From: an uncultured Chloroflexota bacterium
GTDB taxonomy: Bacteria; Chloroflexota; Anaerolineae; Aggregatilineales; Phototrophicaceae
DNA: 8,972 bases
NCBI GenBank assembly: GCA_937864975.1
Contig: CALMDI010000486.1
Coordinates: 1-8,972, forward strand
Reading direction: 5' to 3'
Shown: positions 1 to 5,863 of the stretch, in pieces
Numbering within the stretch: the first letter of the stretch is position 1
Layout of the letters: each line of letters begins with the position of its first letter
Notes under the pieces: model-generated
Told to the model about the DNA's origin: nothing
The model's database searches: none
What the model saw: only the letters and a program-made list of their open reading frames with translations
Program-made: the position numbers and the translations under genes

Positions 1-264
1 ACGCTTCAGGAAATGCTCACGGTGAAGTCGGATGACGTTCAGGGTCGCGTCAAGACCTACGAAGCCATCATCAAGGGCGAGCAGATTGAGGAGCCGGGCA
101 TCCCCACCAGCTTCCGCGTGCTCGTCAAGGAGCTTCAGAGCCTCGGCTTGGCGGTGGAAGCCATCACCGATACAGGCGAAGTCATTCGCTTCGGGAAGGA
201 CGAGGAGAAGTCTCGCAAACCGCAGCCGGATACGGGCTTGCTCGGTCTCGGCAGCGAGCGCTAG
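1..264 (+). CDS. rpoB: RNA polymerase beta subunit, C-terminal fragment (5' end outside window)
   Basis: This is the end of the RNA polymerase beta subunit, which forms part of the catalytic core of transcription. The frame is open from base 1 (T-L-Q-E-M-L-T-V-K-S-D-D-V) and reads the hallmark RpoB C-terminus: LQEMLTVKSDDV, then GRVKTYEAIIKGE, then PGIPTSFRVLVKELQSLGL. This matches the Rpb2 domain 7 region, which contacts the beta-prime subunit. About 25 extra residues after the conserved LQSLGL block (rich in E, K and R, ending in GLGSER) form a lineage-specific tail before the TAG at 262-264. The gene is truncated only by the window edge. An intrinsic terminator begins 23 bases after the stop, and the next gene is nfi, not rpoC, so this is the 3' end of a transcription unit. 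The family identity is very secure. Confidence 0.97.
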   Translation, partial: TLQEMLTVKSDDVQGRVKTYEAIIKGEQIEEPGIPTSFRVLVKELQSLGLAVEAITDTGEVIRFGKDEEKSRKPQPDTGLLGLGSER

Positions 265-287
265 TCGCGTTCCATAAACCCCTTCAG

Positions 288-325
288 AAAGACCGCGTCT
301 CCCATCGAGCGCGGTCTTTTTGTTT
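288..325 (+). terminator. Rho-independent terminator of rpoB
   Basis: A perfect 10-bp stem, AAAGACCGCG (288-297) paired with CGCGGTCTTT (310-319), encloses a 12-base loop. It is followed by a T-rich tract (TTTTTGTTT, 317-325). It lies 23 bases after the rpoB stop codon and before nfi, so it ends the rpoB transcript. Confidence 0.9.
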
Positions 326-334
326 CGCCTGCGC

Positions 335-340
335 TACAAT
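335..340 (+). promoter_or_regulatory. Possible -10 element upstream of nfi
   Basis: TACAAT (5 of 6 bases of TATAAT) lies just after the rpoB terminator and about 70 bases before the nfi ATG, where a promoter would be needed. I see no good -35 hexamer at 16-18 bases upstream, because that space is occupied by the terminator arm. The same hexamer occurs upstream of two other genes here (4900-4905 and, on the minus strand, 7857-7852). Confidence 0.3.
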
Positions 341-411
341 CGCGGCACAGTGGTCATGCAAACGCTGCTCAGCCCGCCTCCGATTGAAACGACTTGGGAA
401 TAAACGGTACG

Positions 412-1074
412 ATGCGCCTCCACACTTTACACGACTGGAACATTTCTCCGGCGGACGCTGTCGCGCTGCAACGTCGATTAGCTCCACAGCTTGTTTACGA
501 CCGCCCGATTGATCTGGATGCCGTGCGTCGGGTCGCGGGGGTGGACGTGAGCGTGAAGAACAACGTCTCACAGGCAGCGGTTGTCATCATGACATTTCCT
601 GACCTGCAAATTATCGAATCGCGTGTCGCGGTTCAGCCGACGCCCTTCCCGTATATCCCCGGCTTGCTCTCGTTCCGCGAAGGACCGGTGCTGGTGGATG
701 TGTTTGCGCAGCTTGAACACGAGCCGGACGTTTTCATTTTCGATGGCATGGGGCGCGCGCACCCCCGGCGCATTGGCATCGCGTCTCAAATGGGCTTGTG
801 GCTGCAAAAGCCGACGATTGGCTGCGGCAAAACCAAGCTCAGCGGCATCTACATCGAGCCGCCGCCAGAGCGCGGAGCGTCCGCGCCGCTGATCGACCGG
901 GGCGAACTGGTCGGCGCTATTTTGCGAACGAAAGAAAAGACGAAGCCTGTCTTTATTTCTGTCGGGCACCGCGCCGACCTGGCTACTTCCGTCGAGCTGG
1001 TCATGCGCTGCACCACGCGCTATCGCCTGCCGGAACCGATCCGCGCTGCCCACAACGCGGCAGGTGATTTTTAG
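412..1074 (+). CDS. nfi: Endonuclease V (deoxyinosine 3' endonuclease)
   Basis: Endonuclease V cuts DNA at the second phosphodiester bond 3' of a deoxyinosine and starts repair of deaminated adenine; it acts in the cytoplasm and needs Mg2+. The 220-residue protein is full length for the family (about 220-230). Family motifs are in order: VAGVDVSV with D45, the PYIPG wedge at 80-84 that separates the damaged strands, LSFRE with E90, FDGMGRAHPRR with D111, PTIGCGK with K140, and GHR with H186, followed by the RYRLPEP block near 204-209. All expected catalytic residues are present. The ATG at 412 is chosen; an in-frame TTG at 394 would add six residues without a better ribosome binding site. The gene stands alone behind the rpoB terminator. 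Its TAG stop is the first three bases of an intergenic repeat. Confidence 0.96.
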   Translation: MRLHTLHDWNISPADAVALQRRLAPQLVYDRPIDLDAVRRVAGVDVSVKNNVSQAAVVIMTFPDLQIIESRVAVQPTPFPYIPGLLSFREGPVLVDVFAQLEHEPDVFIFDGMGRAHPRRIGIASQMGLWLQKPTIGCGKTKLSGIYIEPPPERGASAPLIDRGELVGAILRTKEKTKPVFISVGHRADLATSVELVMRCTTRYRLPEPIRAAHNAAGDF

Positions 1075-1106
1075 CGATCAGCGGTCAGCTTTCAGCCGTC
1101 AGCTTA
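1072..1106 (+). repeat. Intergenic repeat family A, copy 1 (supplies nfi stop codon)
   Basis: The copy begins TAGCGATCAGCGGTCAGC and continues TTTCAGCCGTCAGCTTA. The first three bases are the nfi stop codon. It matches copy 3 (minus strand, 1746-1720) over about 25 bases with two differences, and copy 2 (1597-1616) after allowing a 7-base deletion. Short elements of this GCTGAAAGCTGACCGCT type are, as far as I recall, common between genes in Chloroflexota. Confidence 0.75.
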
Positions 1107-1125
1107 AAGACGAAAGATAAAGGGT

Positions 1126-1213
1126 GTACCGCTGAAACACAGAGAAAACCCCCGCGTCTTTGCGTCCATTGCGGCTCTGCGTTAAGGTCTCCCTCGCGCT
1201 TGCACCGCTGAAA
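1126..1213. repeat. Non-coding spacer with a second repeat type
   Basis: This spacer between nfi and the next gene contains an imperfect inverted pair, AACACAGAG (1136-1144) against CTCTGCGTT, around a pyrimidine-rich middle with CGTCTTTGCGTCCATTGCGG. It resembles the CTTTGCGTCTTTGCG...CTCTGCGTT intergenic repeats seen in several phyla. A 10-base direct repeat, ACCGCTGAAA, lies at 1128-1137 and 1204-1213. No start codon with coding continuation and no RNA gene was found here. Confidence 0.55.
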
Positions 1214-1224
1214 GCCGAGAGTGA

Positions 1225-1599
1225 ATGTCTGACGTGACCCCGCCCGACTGCCAGATTTACGTGGATGCCGGCATTTCCGAATCCGAGCTTGCCGGACTCA
1301 TCGCGCAGTTTCTGCTGCCAGACGTCGGCAGCGCGCCCGGTTATGAAGCGGAGATCATTCCTAACGAGGACTACGATTCCAACCGCCGCAAACAGTTCCC
1401 CGGCGGATTCATCTACTTCCGCTACGTGATCGACCTTTACCTGGAAACGCCCGCCTTCAACGAGCGCGCGGCGCTGGTCGCCCGGCTGCTGGAAGGTTTG
1501 TGGGCGTACGGATTTCCGGCGGTCGCGGCGTGTGCGTTTGAAGACCACCTGCCCCACGGCGGCGGTTACAAAAGCCGCGACGTACCGTGGGTGTCGTGA
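1225..1599 (+). CDS. Small hypothetical protein flanked by repeats
   Basis: This encodes 124 residues that I do not recognise as a named family. Reasons to believe it is real: an ATG at 1225 preceded by GAGAGTGA, protein-like composition, and a well-patterned core GGFIYFRYVIDLYLE (residues about 66-80) followed by an amphipathic helix (ALVARLLEGLWAYG) and PAVAACAFEDHLPHGGGY. No signal peptide, membrane segment or metal-binding cluster is visible, so it is probably a small soluble alpha/beta protein. The protein is acidic and contains a DVGSAPGYEAE loop. It stands alone, bracketed on both sides by non-coding repeats, and its TGA is the start of repeat copy 2. The ends of its neighbours converge around it, so it is not in an obvious operon. 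The function is unknown. Confidence 0.75.
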   Translation: MSDVTPPDCQIYVDAGISESELAGLIAQFLLPDVGSAPGYEAEIIPNEDYDSNRRKQFPGGFIYFRYVIDLYLETPAFNERAALVARLLEGLWAYGFPAVAACAFEDHLPHGGGYKSRDVPWVS

Positions 1600-1616
1600 G
1601 CGATCAGCTTTCAGCT
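1597..1616 (+). repeat. Intergenic repeat family A, copy 2
   Basis: The sequence is TGAGCGATCAGCTTTCAGCT. It matches copy 1 after a 7-base internal deletion (the CGGTCAG unit). Its first three bases are the stop codon of the small upstream gene. It forms an inverted pair with copy 3 across the hairpin at 1639-1697. Confidence 0.7.
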
Positions 1617-1638
1617 AAGAAGCAGGACAAAACGTATT

Positions 1639-1697
1639 ACAGAGCAACAGAGCAACAGAGGGTTTCTATCAGGATCTCTGTTGCTCTGTTGCTCTGT
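1639..1697. repeat. 22-bp perfect inverted repeat (hairpin) with internal 9-base tandem units
   Basis: The left arm (1639-1660) is made of AGAGCAACA-type 9-base units, and the right arm (1676-1697) is its exact complement, with a 15-base loop (1661-1675). Every one of the 22 positions pairs. The hairpin sits between two convergent genes (ending at 1599 and 1744) and between inverted copies of repeat A. There is no T-run after either arm, so a classical intrinsic terminator is not evident, though a strong hairpin here could still stop or stabilise both transcripts. The whole 1597-1746 block resembles a small non-autonomous palindromic element. Confidence 0.85.
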
Positions 1698-1719
1698 GTT
1701 AAGTTTCTGAATTGCCCGT

Positions 1720-1746
1720 AAGCTGAAAGCTGTCCGCTGACCGCTA
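1720..1746 (-). repeat. Intergenic repeat family A, copy 3 (inverted)
   Basis: Read on the minus strand, it starts TAGCGGTCAGCGGACAGC and continues TTTCAGCTT. The first three bases are the stop codon of the transpeptidase gene. It differs from copy 1 at two positions in the first 25. Confidence 0.75.
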
Positions 1747-3750
1747 GAGCAGCGTCGGCTCGAAGAACGAGTCGGGCGCGGTGACCTCGGTCGCGTCGAT
1801 CAACTCCAGCACGTCACCCCAGTTATAGCCACTGTAGCGAACCGACGTTGGCGCCGGGAAGTTGAACAGATCCTGGTAAATATTGTAGTGTGAGAAGATC
1901 AGCACCGGCGTGTAGTTCGGTGGGATATAATGGCGGTCGCTCGCCGGGTTGGGAAAATCGCCAATCCAGCGGAAGACAAACTCATCGACCGGCAGCGTAT
2001 ACTCGCCTATCGTGCGCTCCCAGTTCGGCAGGTTGATGCAGCCCGCCGAATAGCGACGAAGCGTCTCGCGCCGGGTCACCGTCTCGCTCCAACGATGCCA
2101 GGGCGCGCCGTGCAGCGCAAAGCCGCCCGTGTTCAGCGTGCCGCCGTCGTGGAGAAAATTGGTGTAAGGCACGCCTGGGTAATAGGGCATGTTGCGCGCC
2201 AGCAGGCGGCGATTCACGTACAGCCGTCCGCTCGGAGTCGCTTCCATATTCAGCACGACGGGCGTCTTTAGAATCGGCGTGATGCCTTCAAACAGCGTGA
2301 GCTGGCGGCGCGGCACGTCGAGTATAATGTACTTGTCCGTCCCTTCCGCCGCGTTCGAGATGTAATTGATACCCGCAAAATGATCCCGCCCGATGACCAG
2401 CAGGTCCTCAAGACGCACGTAAATGTTCCGAGGCGGTTTGGCAATCCAGTTCGCGTCGCCGAAGCTCGATTTCCAGTCGGTGCCCATGAAGATATTGTCT
2501 TCTTCGTCGTCGCGAATGACTTCCGCCCACTCGTCGTCGACCGGCAGAAATCGCACGAGCGCGCCCTGCATCAGATACATCATGCCGAAAACCGTATTCC
2601 GTCGCACCGGGTTGTCTATCTGCTCGGCGTTGACGTCCGGCTCGTAGTAAAGCTTGATCTCGCGGCGACGCACAAAACCGTAATTATAGCCATCCTCGTA
2701 CACCGGGTGCGATTCGCCGTTGATATAGGTCAGATACGAGGGATGGTACATTTCCTCGAAGCGGCGCATCCCATCGATGACCTTTTCGAGCGCGGGGCGC
2801 GTGCTGGATTCGTTCTCGCCCGCCGACATAAACCCGATCAGGAATTCGCCGGTCGGCACCCGGATAATTCCGGCGTCGTTAATGACGCGCCCGATGTTGG
2901 GCAGGTCGCCCAGCGGCAGCGTGCCGTCCTTACCGATATAGCCGCTGTTCACCACCTGCTCAATCGGCGACAGATAGCCGTTGGCGGGAATGGAAAGCAG
3001 CTCGCGCGCGGCGTTGATCGCCTGCTGAAAGTCGGGGTCGCTCCACTCCGGTCGCTCGCGCGCCCGGCTGATCCACTCATAGCCCCGCGCCAGGTCTTCC
3101 GCCGTCGAGATATTGCTGACCCCTTCTTCGCCGCCCCGAATGCGAATATAGCGCGACTGCGTGGGCGCGAACCGCTCGTCGTACATGCCATACGTCGGCG
3201 CGCCTTCCCAGTTCCAGCTATAGAGTCCATTTTCCAGCTGCAGCGTGTTCAGGATAAAGTCGTTGAACTTCTCAATCGGATTGCCGTCGCCGGGAACGCG
3301 CCCGCCCATTTCATAAATGAGCGACCCCGTCGCGCGGTTATTGCTGAACACCGCAACGCGATAGACGAGGGACATCGAGTCGGTCTGCCACTCGTCGGGC
3401 GGCGTATTGAGAAAGTAATACAGGACAAGCCACGACTTGAACGCGCTGGCGACCGGGTAATACTCGTCGGCGTTGATTTGAATCCGAAAATTTTCGGTGC
3501 CGTCGTCGGCTAAACGTCGGAAATCGAGCGCCATCTCGCGCCCTTCAAACAGCGCCCGAAGCTCTGCTTCCAGGCTCTGGATAAGCTGCCCTTCGTCGGG
3601 AACATCCACGCTTGCCAGCGTCACCCGTCTCTGCTTCGGCGCGACGAGCTTTTCCGCCAGTGTAGGCAGCCCGTTAAGCGTCGGTACCGCGACCAAACCG
3701 GTGCCGACGAGTTTCAGAAAATCTCTGCGGTGCAATTTCCCGTTCGCCAT
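1744..3750 (-). CDS. Tat-exported serine-hydrolase/SH3/L,D-transpeptidase fusion protein
   Basis: This 668-residue envelope protein joins two cell-wall-type enzyme domains. Residues 8-16 (RRDFLKLVG) and the following hydrophobic stretch form a twin-arginine signal. Residues about 55-325 resemble the class A beta-lactamase/penicillin-binding fold: S102-A-F-K105 (SxxK), S136-N-N (SDN position) and K274-D-G-T (KTG position), followed by a strand pattern NDAGII..PTGEFLIGFMSAGE. Residues about 364-452 look like a bacterial SH3 domain. Residues about 473-595 are a YkuD L,D-transpeptidase domain with F-A-L-H547-G and S568-A-G-C571-I-N-L, where C571 is the expected nucleophile. YkuD domains make 3-3 peptidoglycan crosslinks or attach proteins to the wall. 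About 75 residues follow. The ATG at 3750 is chosen because the Tat motif follows it directly. It lies 141 bases downstream of the HAD gene on the same strand; a GATAAT at 3800-3795 could allow its own promoter. Whether the first domain is an active carboxypeptidase, a beta-lactamase or only a binding module cannot be told. Confidence 0.9.
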   Translation of the reverse strand: MANGKLHRRDFLKLVGTGLVAVPTLNGLPTLAEKLVAPKQRRVTLASVDVPDEGQLIQSLEAELRALFEGREMALDFRRLADDGTENFRIQINADEYYPVASAFKSWLVLYYFLNTPPDEWQTDSMSLVYRVAVFSNNRATGSLIYEMGGRVPGDGNPIEKFNDFILNTLQLENGLYSWNWEGAPTYGMYDERFAPTQSRYIRIRGGEEGVSNISTAEDLARGYEWISRARERPEWSDPDFQQAINAARELLSIPANGYLSPIEQVVNSGYIGKDGTLPLGDLPNIGRVINDAGIIRVPTGEFLIGFMSAGENESSTRPALEKVIDGMRRFEEMYHPSYLTYINGESHPVYEDGYNYGFVRRREIKLYYEPDVNAEQIDNPVRRNTVFGMMYLMQGALVRFLPVDDEWAEVIRDDEEDNIFMGTDWKSSFGDANWIAKPPRNIYVRLEDLLVIGRDHFAGINYISNAAEGTDKYIILDVPRRQLTLFEGITPILKTPVVLNMEATPSGRLYVNRRLLARNMPYYPGVPYTNFLHDGGTLNTGGFALHGAPWHRWSETVTRRETLRRYSAGCINLPNWERTIGEYTLPVDEFVFRWIGDFPNPASDRHYIPPNYTPVLIFSHYNIYQDLFNFPAPTSVRYSGYNWGDVLELIDATEVTAPDSFFEPTLL

Positions 3751-3891
3751 AAACCCGCATCCCCCGTCCAGACCGCTGCTGTGTTCGCCTGCCGATTATC
3801 AGCAGAATGACCCACTCATCCCTGACGCCGACCACGCGCTCCCCACACGAGTTCCCTACTCGCCGGAAGCCTTTACTCCTATAGTCCCAAT

Positions 3892-4722
3892 TTACCGCCT
3901 CGTCGGTTCGCGTTCCCACGCCTCGACCAATGCCGCTAAATCTGCAAACACGACGTCGGGTTGAATGGTGCTGGCTGCCAGCTCATCCAGCGTCGATACG
4001 CCGCTGAGCACCAGCGCCGTTCGCAGACCCACCGCTTGCGCGCCAGCCACATCCGTATTCAGCCGGTCGCCAATCATCACCGTGTTGGCAGGTTCCGTGC
4101 CAAGACGCCGCAGCGCTGTGTGGAACATTGCCGCGCCAGGTTTGCCCATCACCAGCGGCTCGCGCCCGGTCGCGGCGTGAATCGCCGCCAGCAGGCTGCC
4201 CGCGCCCGGTACCAGCCCTTCAGGCGCCGGAAACGTCGTGTCGGCGTTGGTGCCGATGAAGTCGGCTCCCGCGCGGATCAGCAACGCGGCTCGCTTCAAT
4301 CGGTCATACGTTAGCTCAAAATCGATTCCCACCACGACGACGCTCGCCTCGTCACTCAGCGTAAAGCCCGCCGCCGCGATCAACTGCTTCAAGCCATCCC
4401 CGCCGAGCACGTGAATCGGCGTCTCCACCGGATAGTGCTGCTGCAGATAATCCACCGTCGTCGTCCCCGACGAGACAATCTCGCTCGCCTGCACGTCGGG
4501 CACGCCCATGCGCGAGAGCCGGGCGACGTAATCGGCAGGCGACTTACTGCTGTTGTTGCTCGCCAGCATAAACGGCAGCCCCCGCGCGCGCAGCAACCGA
4601 AAGAATGATTGCACGCCCAGCAGCGGCTGGTCGCCGCGCCACAGCACGCCGTCCATATCGACGACCGCGCCCTTGATGTCGCGCAGGTTCAGCGCGCCGT
4701 CAGCCCGCGCGGCGTACATCAT
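3892..4722 (-). CDS. HAD-superfamily phosphatase, subfamily IIA (NagD-like)
   Basis: This is a haloacid dehalogenase-type hydrolase of the NagD/p-nitrophenyl phosphatase/phosphoglycolate phosphatase group, a cytoplasmic Mg2+-dependent phosphatase of small phosphate esters. Numbering from an ATG at 4758, motif I is D34-M-D36-G-V-L-W-R-G, motif II is S67-N-N-S-S-K, the motif III lysine is in GK206PG, and motif IV is GD231RLNTD236. The C2 cap lies between motifs II and III (residues about 95-200), and the length fits the family (about 260-275). I choose the ATG at 4722, giving 276 residues: GAGGA lies 10 bases before it, while a TATAAT hexamer at 4755-4750 would place transcription start downstream of the ATG at 4758. 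The true substrate is not evident; NagD homologues prefer nucleotide monophosphates, others phosphoglycolate. It may be cotranscribed with the transpeptidase gene 141 bases downstream. Confidence 0.93.
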   Translation of the reverse strand: MMYAARADGALNLRDIKGAVVDMDGVLWRGDQPLLGVQSFFRLLRARGLPFMLASNNSSKSPADYVARLSRMGVPDVQASEIVSSGTTTVDYLQQHYPVETPIHVLGGDGLKQLIAAAGFTLSDEASVVVVGIDFELTYDRLKRAALLIRAGADFIGTNADTTFPAPEGLVPGAGSLLAAIHAATGREPLVMGKPGAAMFHTALRRLGTEPANTVMIGDRLNTDVAGAQAVGLRTALVLSGVSTLDELAASTIQPDVVFADLAALVEAWEREPTRR

Positions 4723-4749
4723 GAAGCCCGGATCCTCATGCATCATTAC

Positions 4750-4755
4750 ATTATA
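4750..4755 (-). promoter_or_regulatory. Consensus -10 hexamer for the HAD phosphatase gene
   Basis: On the minus strand the six bases are exactly TATAAT. A start about 7 bases downstream would give a leader of roughly 20 bases before the ATG at 4722, including the GAGGA ribosome binding site. I see no convincing -35 hexamer 16-18 bases upstream, so the call rests on the -10 match and position. Confidence 0.45.
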
Positions 4756-4876
4756 CATTAAATGGGTGTAGGGTGCTTATGGATTGATGAAAAAGCGATG
4801 AGATTTCCGCGGACGAGAACGCTGCGCCGGAACGCGGCGAGGGATCCACATCACGATGATCGCTCCATGCTGAACG

Positions 4877-4905
4877 TCGGCATTATACCCCACTCATGTT
4901 ACAAT
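4877..4905 (+). promoter_or_regulatory. Putative extended -10 promoter of the DUF1028 gene
   Basis: TCGGCA (4877-4882; four of six match TTGACA) is separated by 17 bases from TACAAT (4900-4905; five of six). TG at 4897-4898 gives an extended -10. The predicted start lies about 35 bases before the ATG at 4948. The rest of the 4759-4947 spacer shows no RNA gene; an open frame through part of it reads as unlikely protein. Confidence 0.45.
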
Positions 4906-4947
4906 CCAATCGCCAAAACGTCCATTCGTCACCCGCACAGGGCAGCC

Positions 4948-5823
4948 ATGCAGCCAAGCACGTTCTCCATCGTCGCCTATGACCCTCAGGAAGACGCCTT
5001 TGGCGTCGGCGTCGCCAGCAAATTCCTGGCGGTTGGCGCGGTGGTGCCGTGGTCACGCGCGCGAGTCGGCGCGGTGGCAACACAGGCGTTGGGCAAGATG
5101 AGCTTTGGACCCGACGGGCTGGCGCTGATGGAAACGGGGCATAACGCCGCCGAAACGCTGCGAATGCTTCTCGAAGGCGACCCGGCGCGCGAGCATCGTC
5201 AGGTCGGGCTGGTGGACATCCATGGCGGCGCGGCGGCGCACACAGGCATGGATTGTCTACCCTTCGCCGGGCACCTGATTGGCGAAGGCTTCACCTGTCA
5301 GGGCAACATTCTTGCGGGGGCGCGGGTACTGGAAGCGATGGTCGCGGCATATCAAGCCGCGTCGGGCGAGCTTGCCGACCGTCTCCTCGCAGCGCTTCAG
5401 GCAGGCGACGACGCGGGCGGCGACCGGCGCGGAAAGCAGTCGGCGGCGGTTCTGGTCACACGTCCCAACGGCGGCTACGGCGGCGACAACGACCGCTACA
5501 TGGACTTGCGGGTGGACGACGACCCCGACCCGATTCCGCGGCTGGCGGTGATGATCCGGGCGCATCACGTGTTCTTCGGCACGCCGCGCCGGGAAGATCA
5601 AATGCCGATCACGCCGGACATCGCGCGCGAGCTGCAAGCCATGATGCGGGCGCAGGGCTATTTCCGCGGCGAGGTCAGCGGAATCTGGGACGCGGCGTCC
5701 ATGCAGGCGTTCTGGACGCTGGTCGGCAGCGAGAATCTCGAAGAGCGCTGGCACATCGACCAGCATCCCGACCAGGTTGACCGCCAGGCGCTCGACTATC
5801 TGCGGCAGCGTTTTCCCCGTTAA
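4948..5823 (+). CDS. DUF1028 family protein with C-terminal peptidoglycan-binding-like domain
   Basis: This encodes 291 residues. Residues 1 to about 210 are a DUF1028 domain, a family with an Ntn-hydrolase-like fold and no settled reaction. Its marks are TFSIVAYDPQEDAFGVGVASKFLAVGA at the start, a VPW/ARVGAVATQA block, the Q-G-N-I-L region following GEGFTCQ, and GGYGGDNDRYMDLRVDDDPDPIPRL before the domain end. Residues about 225-290 (PITPDIARELQAMMRAQGYFRGEVSGIWDAASMQAFWTLVGSENLEERW) resemble the putative peptidoglycan-binding domain often attached to DUF1028 proteins. No signal peptide is visible, which is odd for a wall-binding function. The ATG at 4948 is chosen because DUF1028 begins there; the frame extends upstream to 4762, but that part does not look like protein. 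The stop is 40 bases before the GTG chosen for the membrane glycosyltransferase gene, suggesting an operon. Confidence 0.9.
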   Translation: MQPSTFSIVAYDPQEDAFGVGVASKFLAVGAVVPWSRARVGAVATQALGKMSFGPDGLALMETGHNAAETLRMLLEGDPAREHRQVGLVDIHGGAAAHTGMDCLPFAGHLIGEGFTCQGNILAGARVLEAMVAAYQAASGELADRLLAALQAGDDAGGDRRGKQSAAVLVTRPNGGYGGDNDRYMDLRVDDDPDPIPRLAVMIRAHHVFFGTPRREDQMPITPDIARELQAMMRAQGYFRGEVSGIWDAASMQAFWTLVGSENLEERWHIDQHPDQVDRQALDYLRQRFPR

Positions 5824-5863
5824 GCCGCCGCACGCCGATGCGCCGACCCGCCCTCCCCCGCGT

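Noticed and set aside
568..1053. Minus-strand open frame opposite nfi
   Set aside because: The plus strand encodes a full endonuclease V with all catalytic residues; the antisense translation has no recognisable features.
1639..1697. Tandem 9-base units as a CRISPR-like array
   Set aside because: Units are too short, there are no spacers, no cas genes are present, and the arms are exact inverted complements instead of direct repeats.
2380..3513. Long plus-strand open frame (377 codons) opposite the transpeptidase gene
   Set aside because: It is antisense to a gene with clear domains and motifs, its translation is rich in R, H and V with no domain pattern, and GC-rich DNA commonly leaves such frames open.
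3751..3891. Possible separate promoter or small RNA in the gap between the HAD and transpeptidase genes
   Set aside because: Only an isolated GATAAT (3800-3795) is seen, with no -35 partner, hairpin or conserved motif, so it is not listed as a feature.
4762..4947. Upstream in-frame extension of the DUF1028 gene
   Set aside because: The 62 extra residues are rich in R, H and P without a fold pattern, the DUF1028 domain starts right after the ATG at 4948, and a promoter-like element lies inside the extension.
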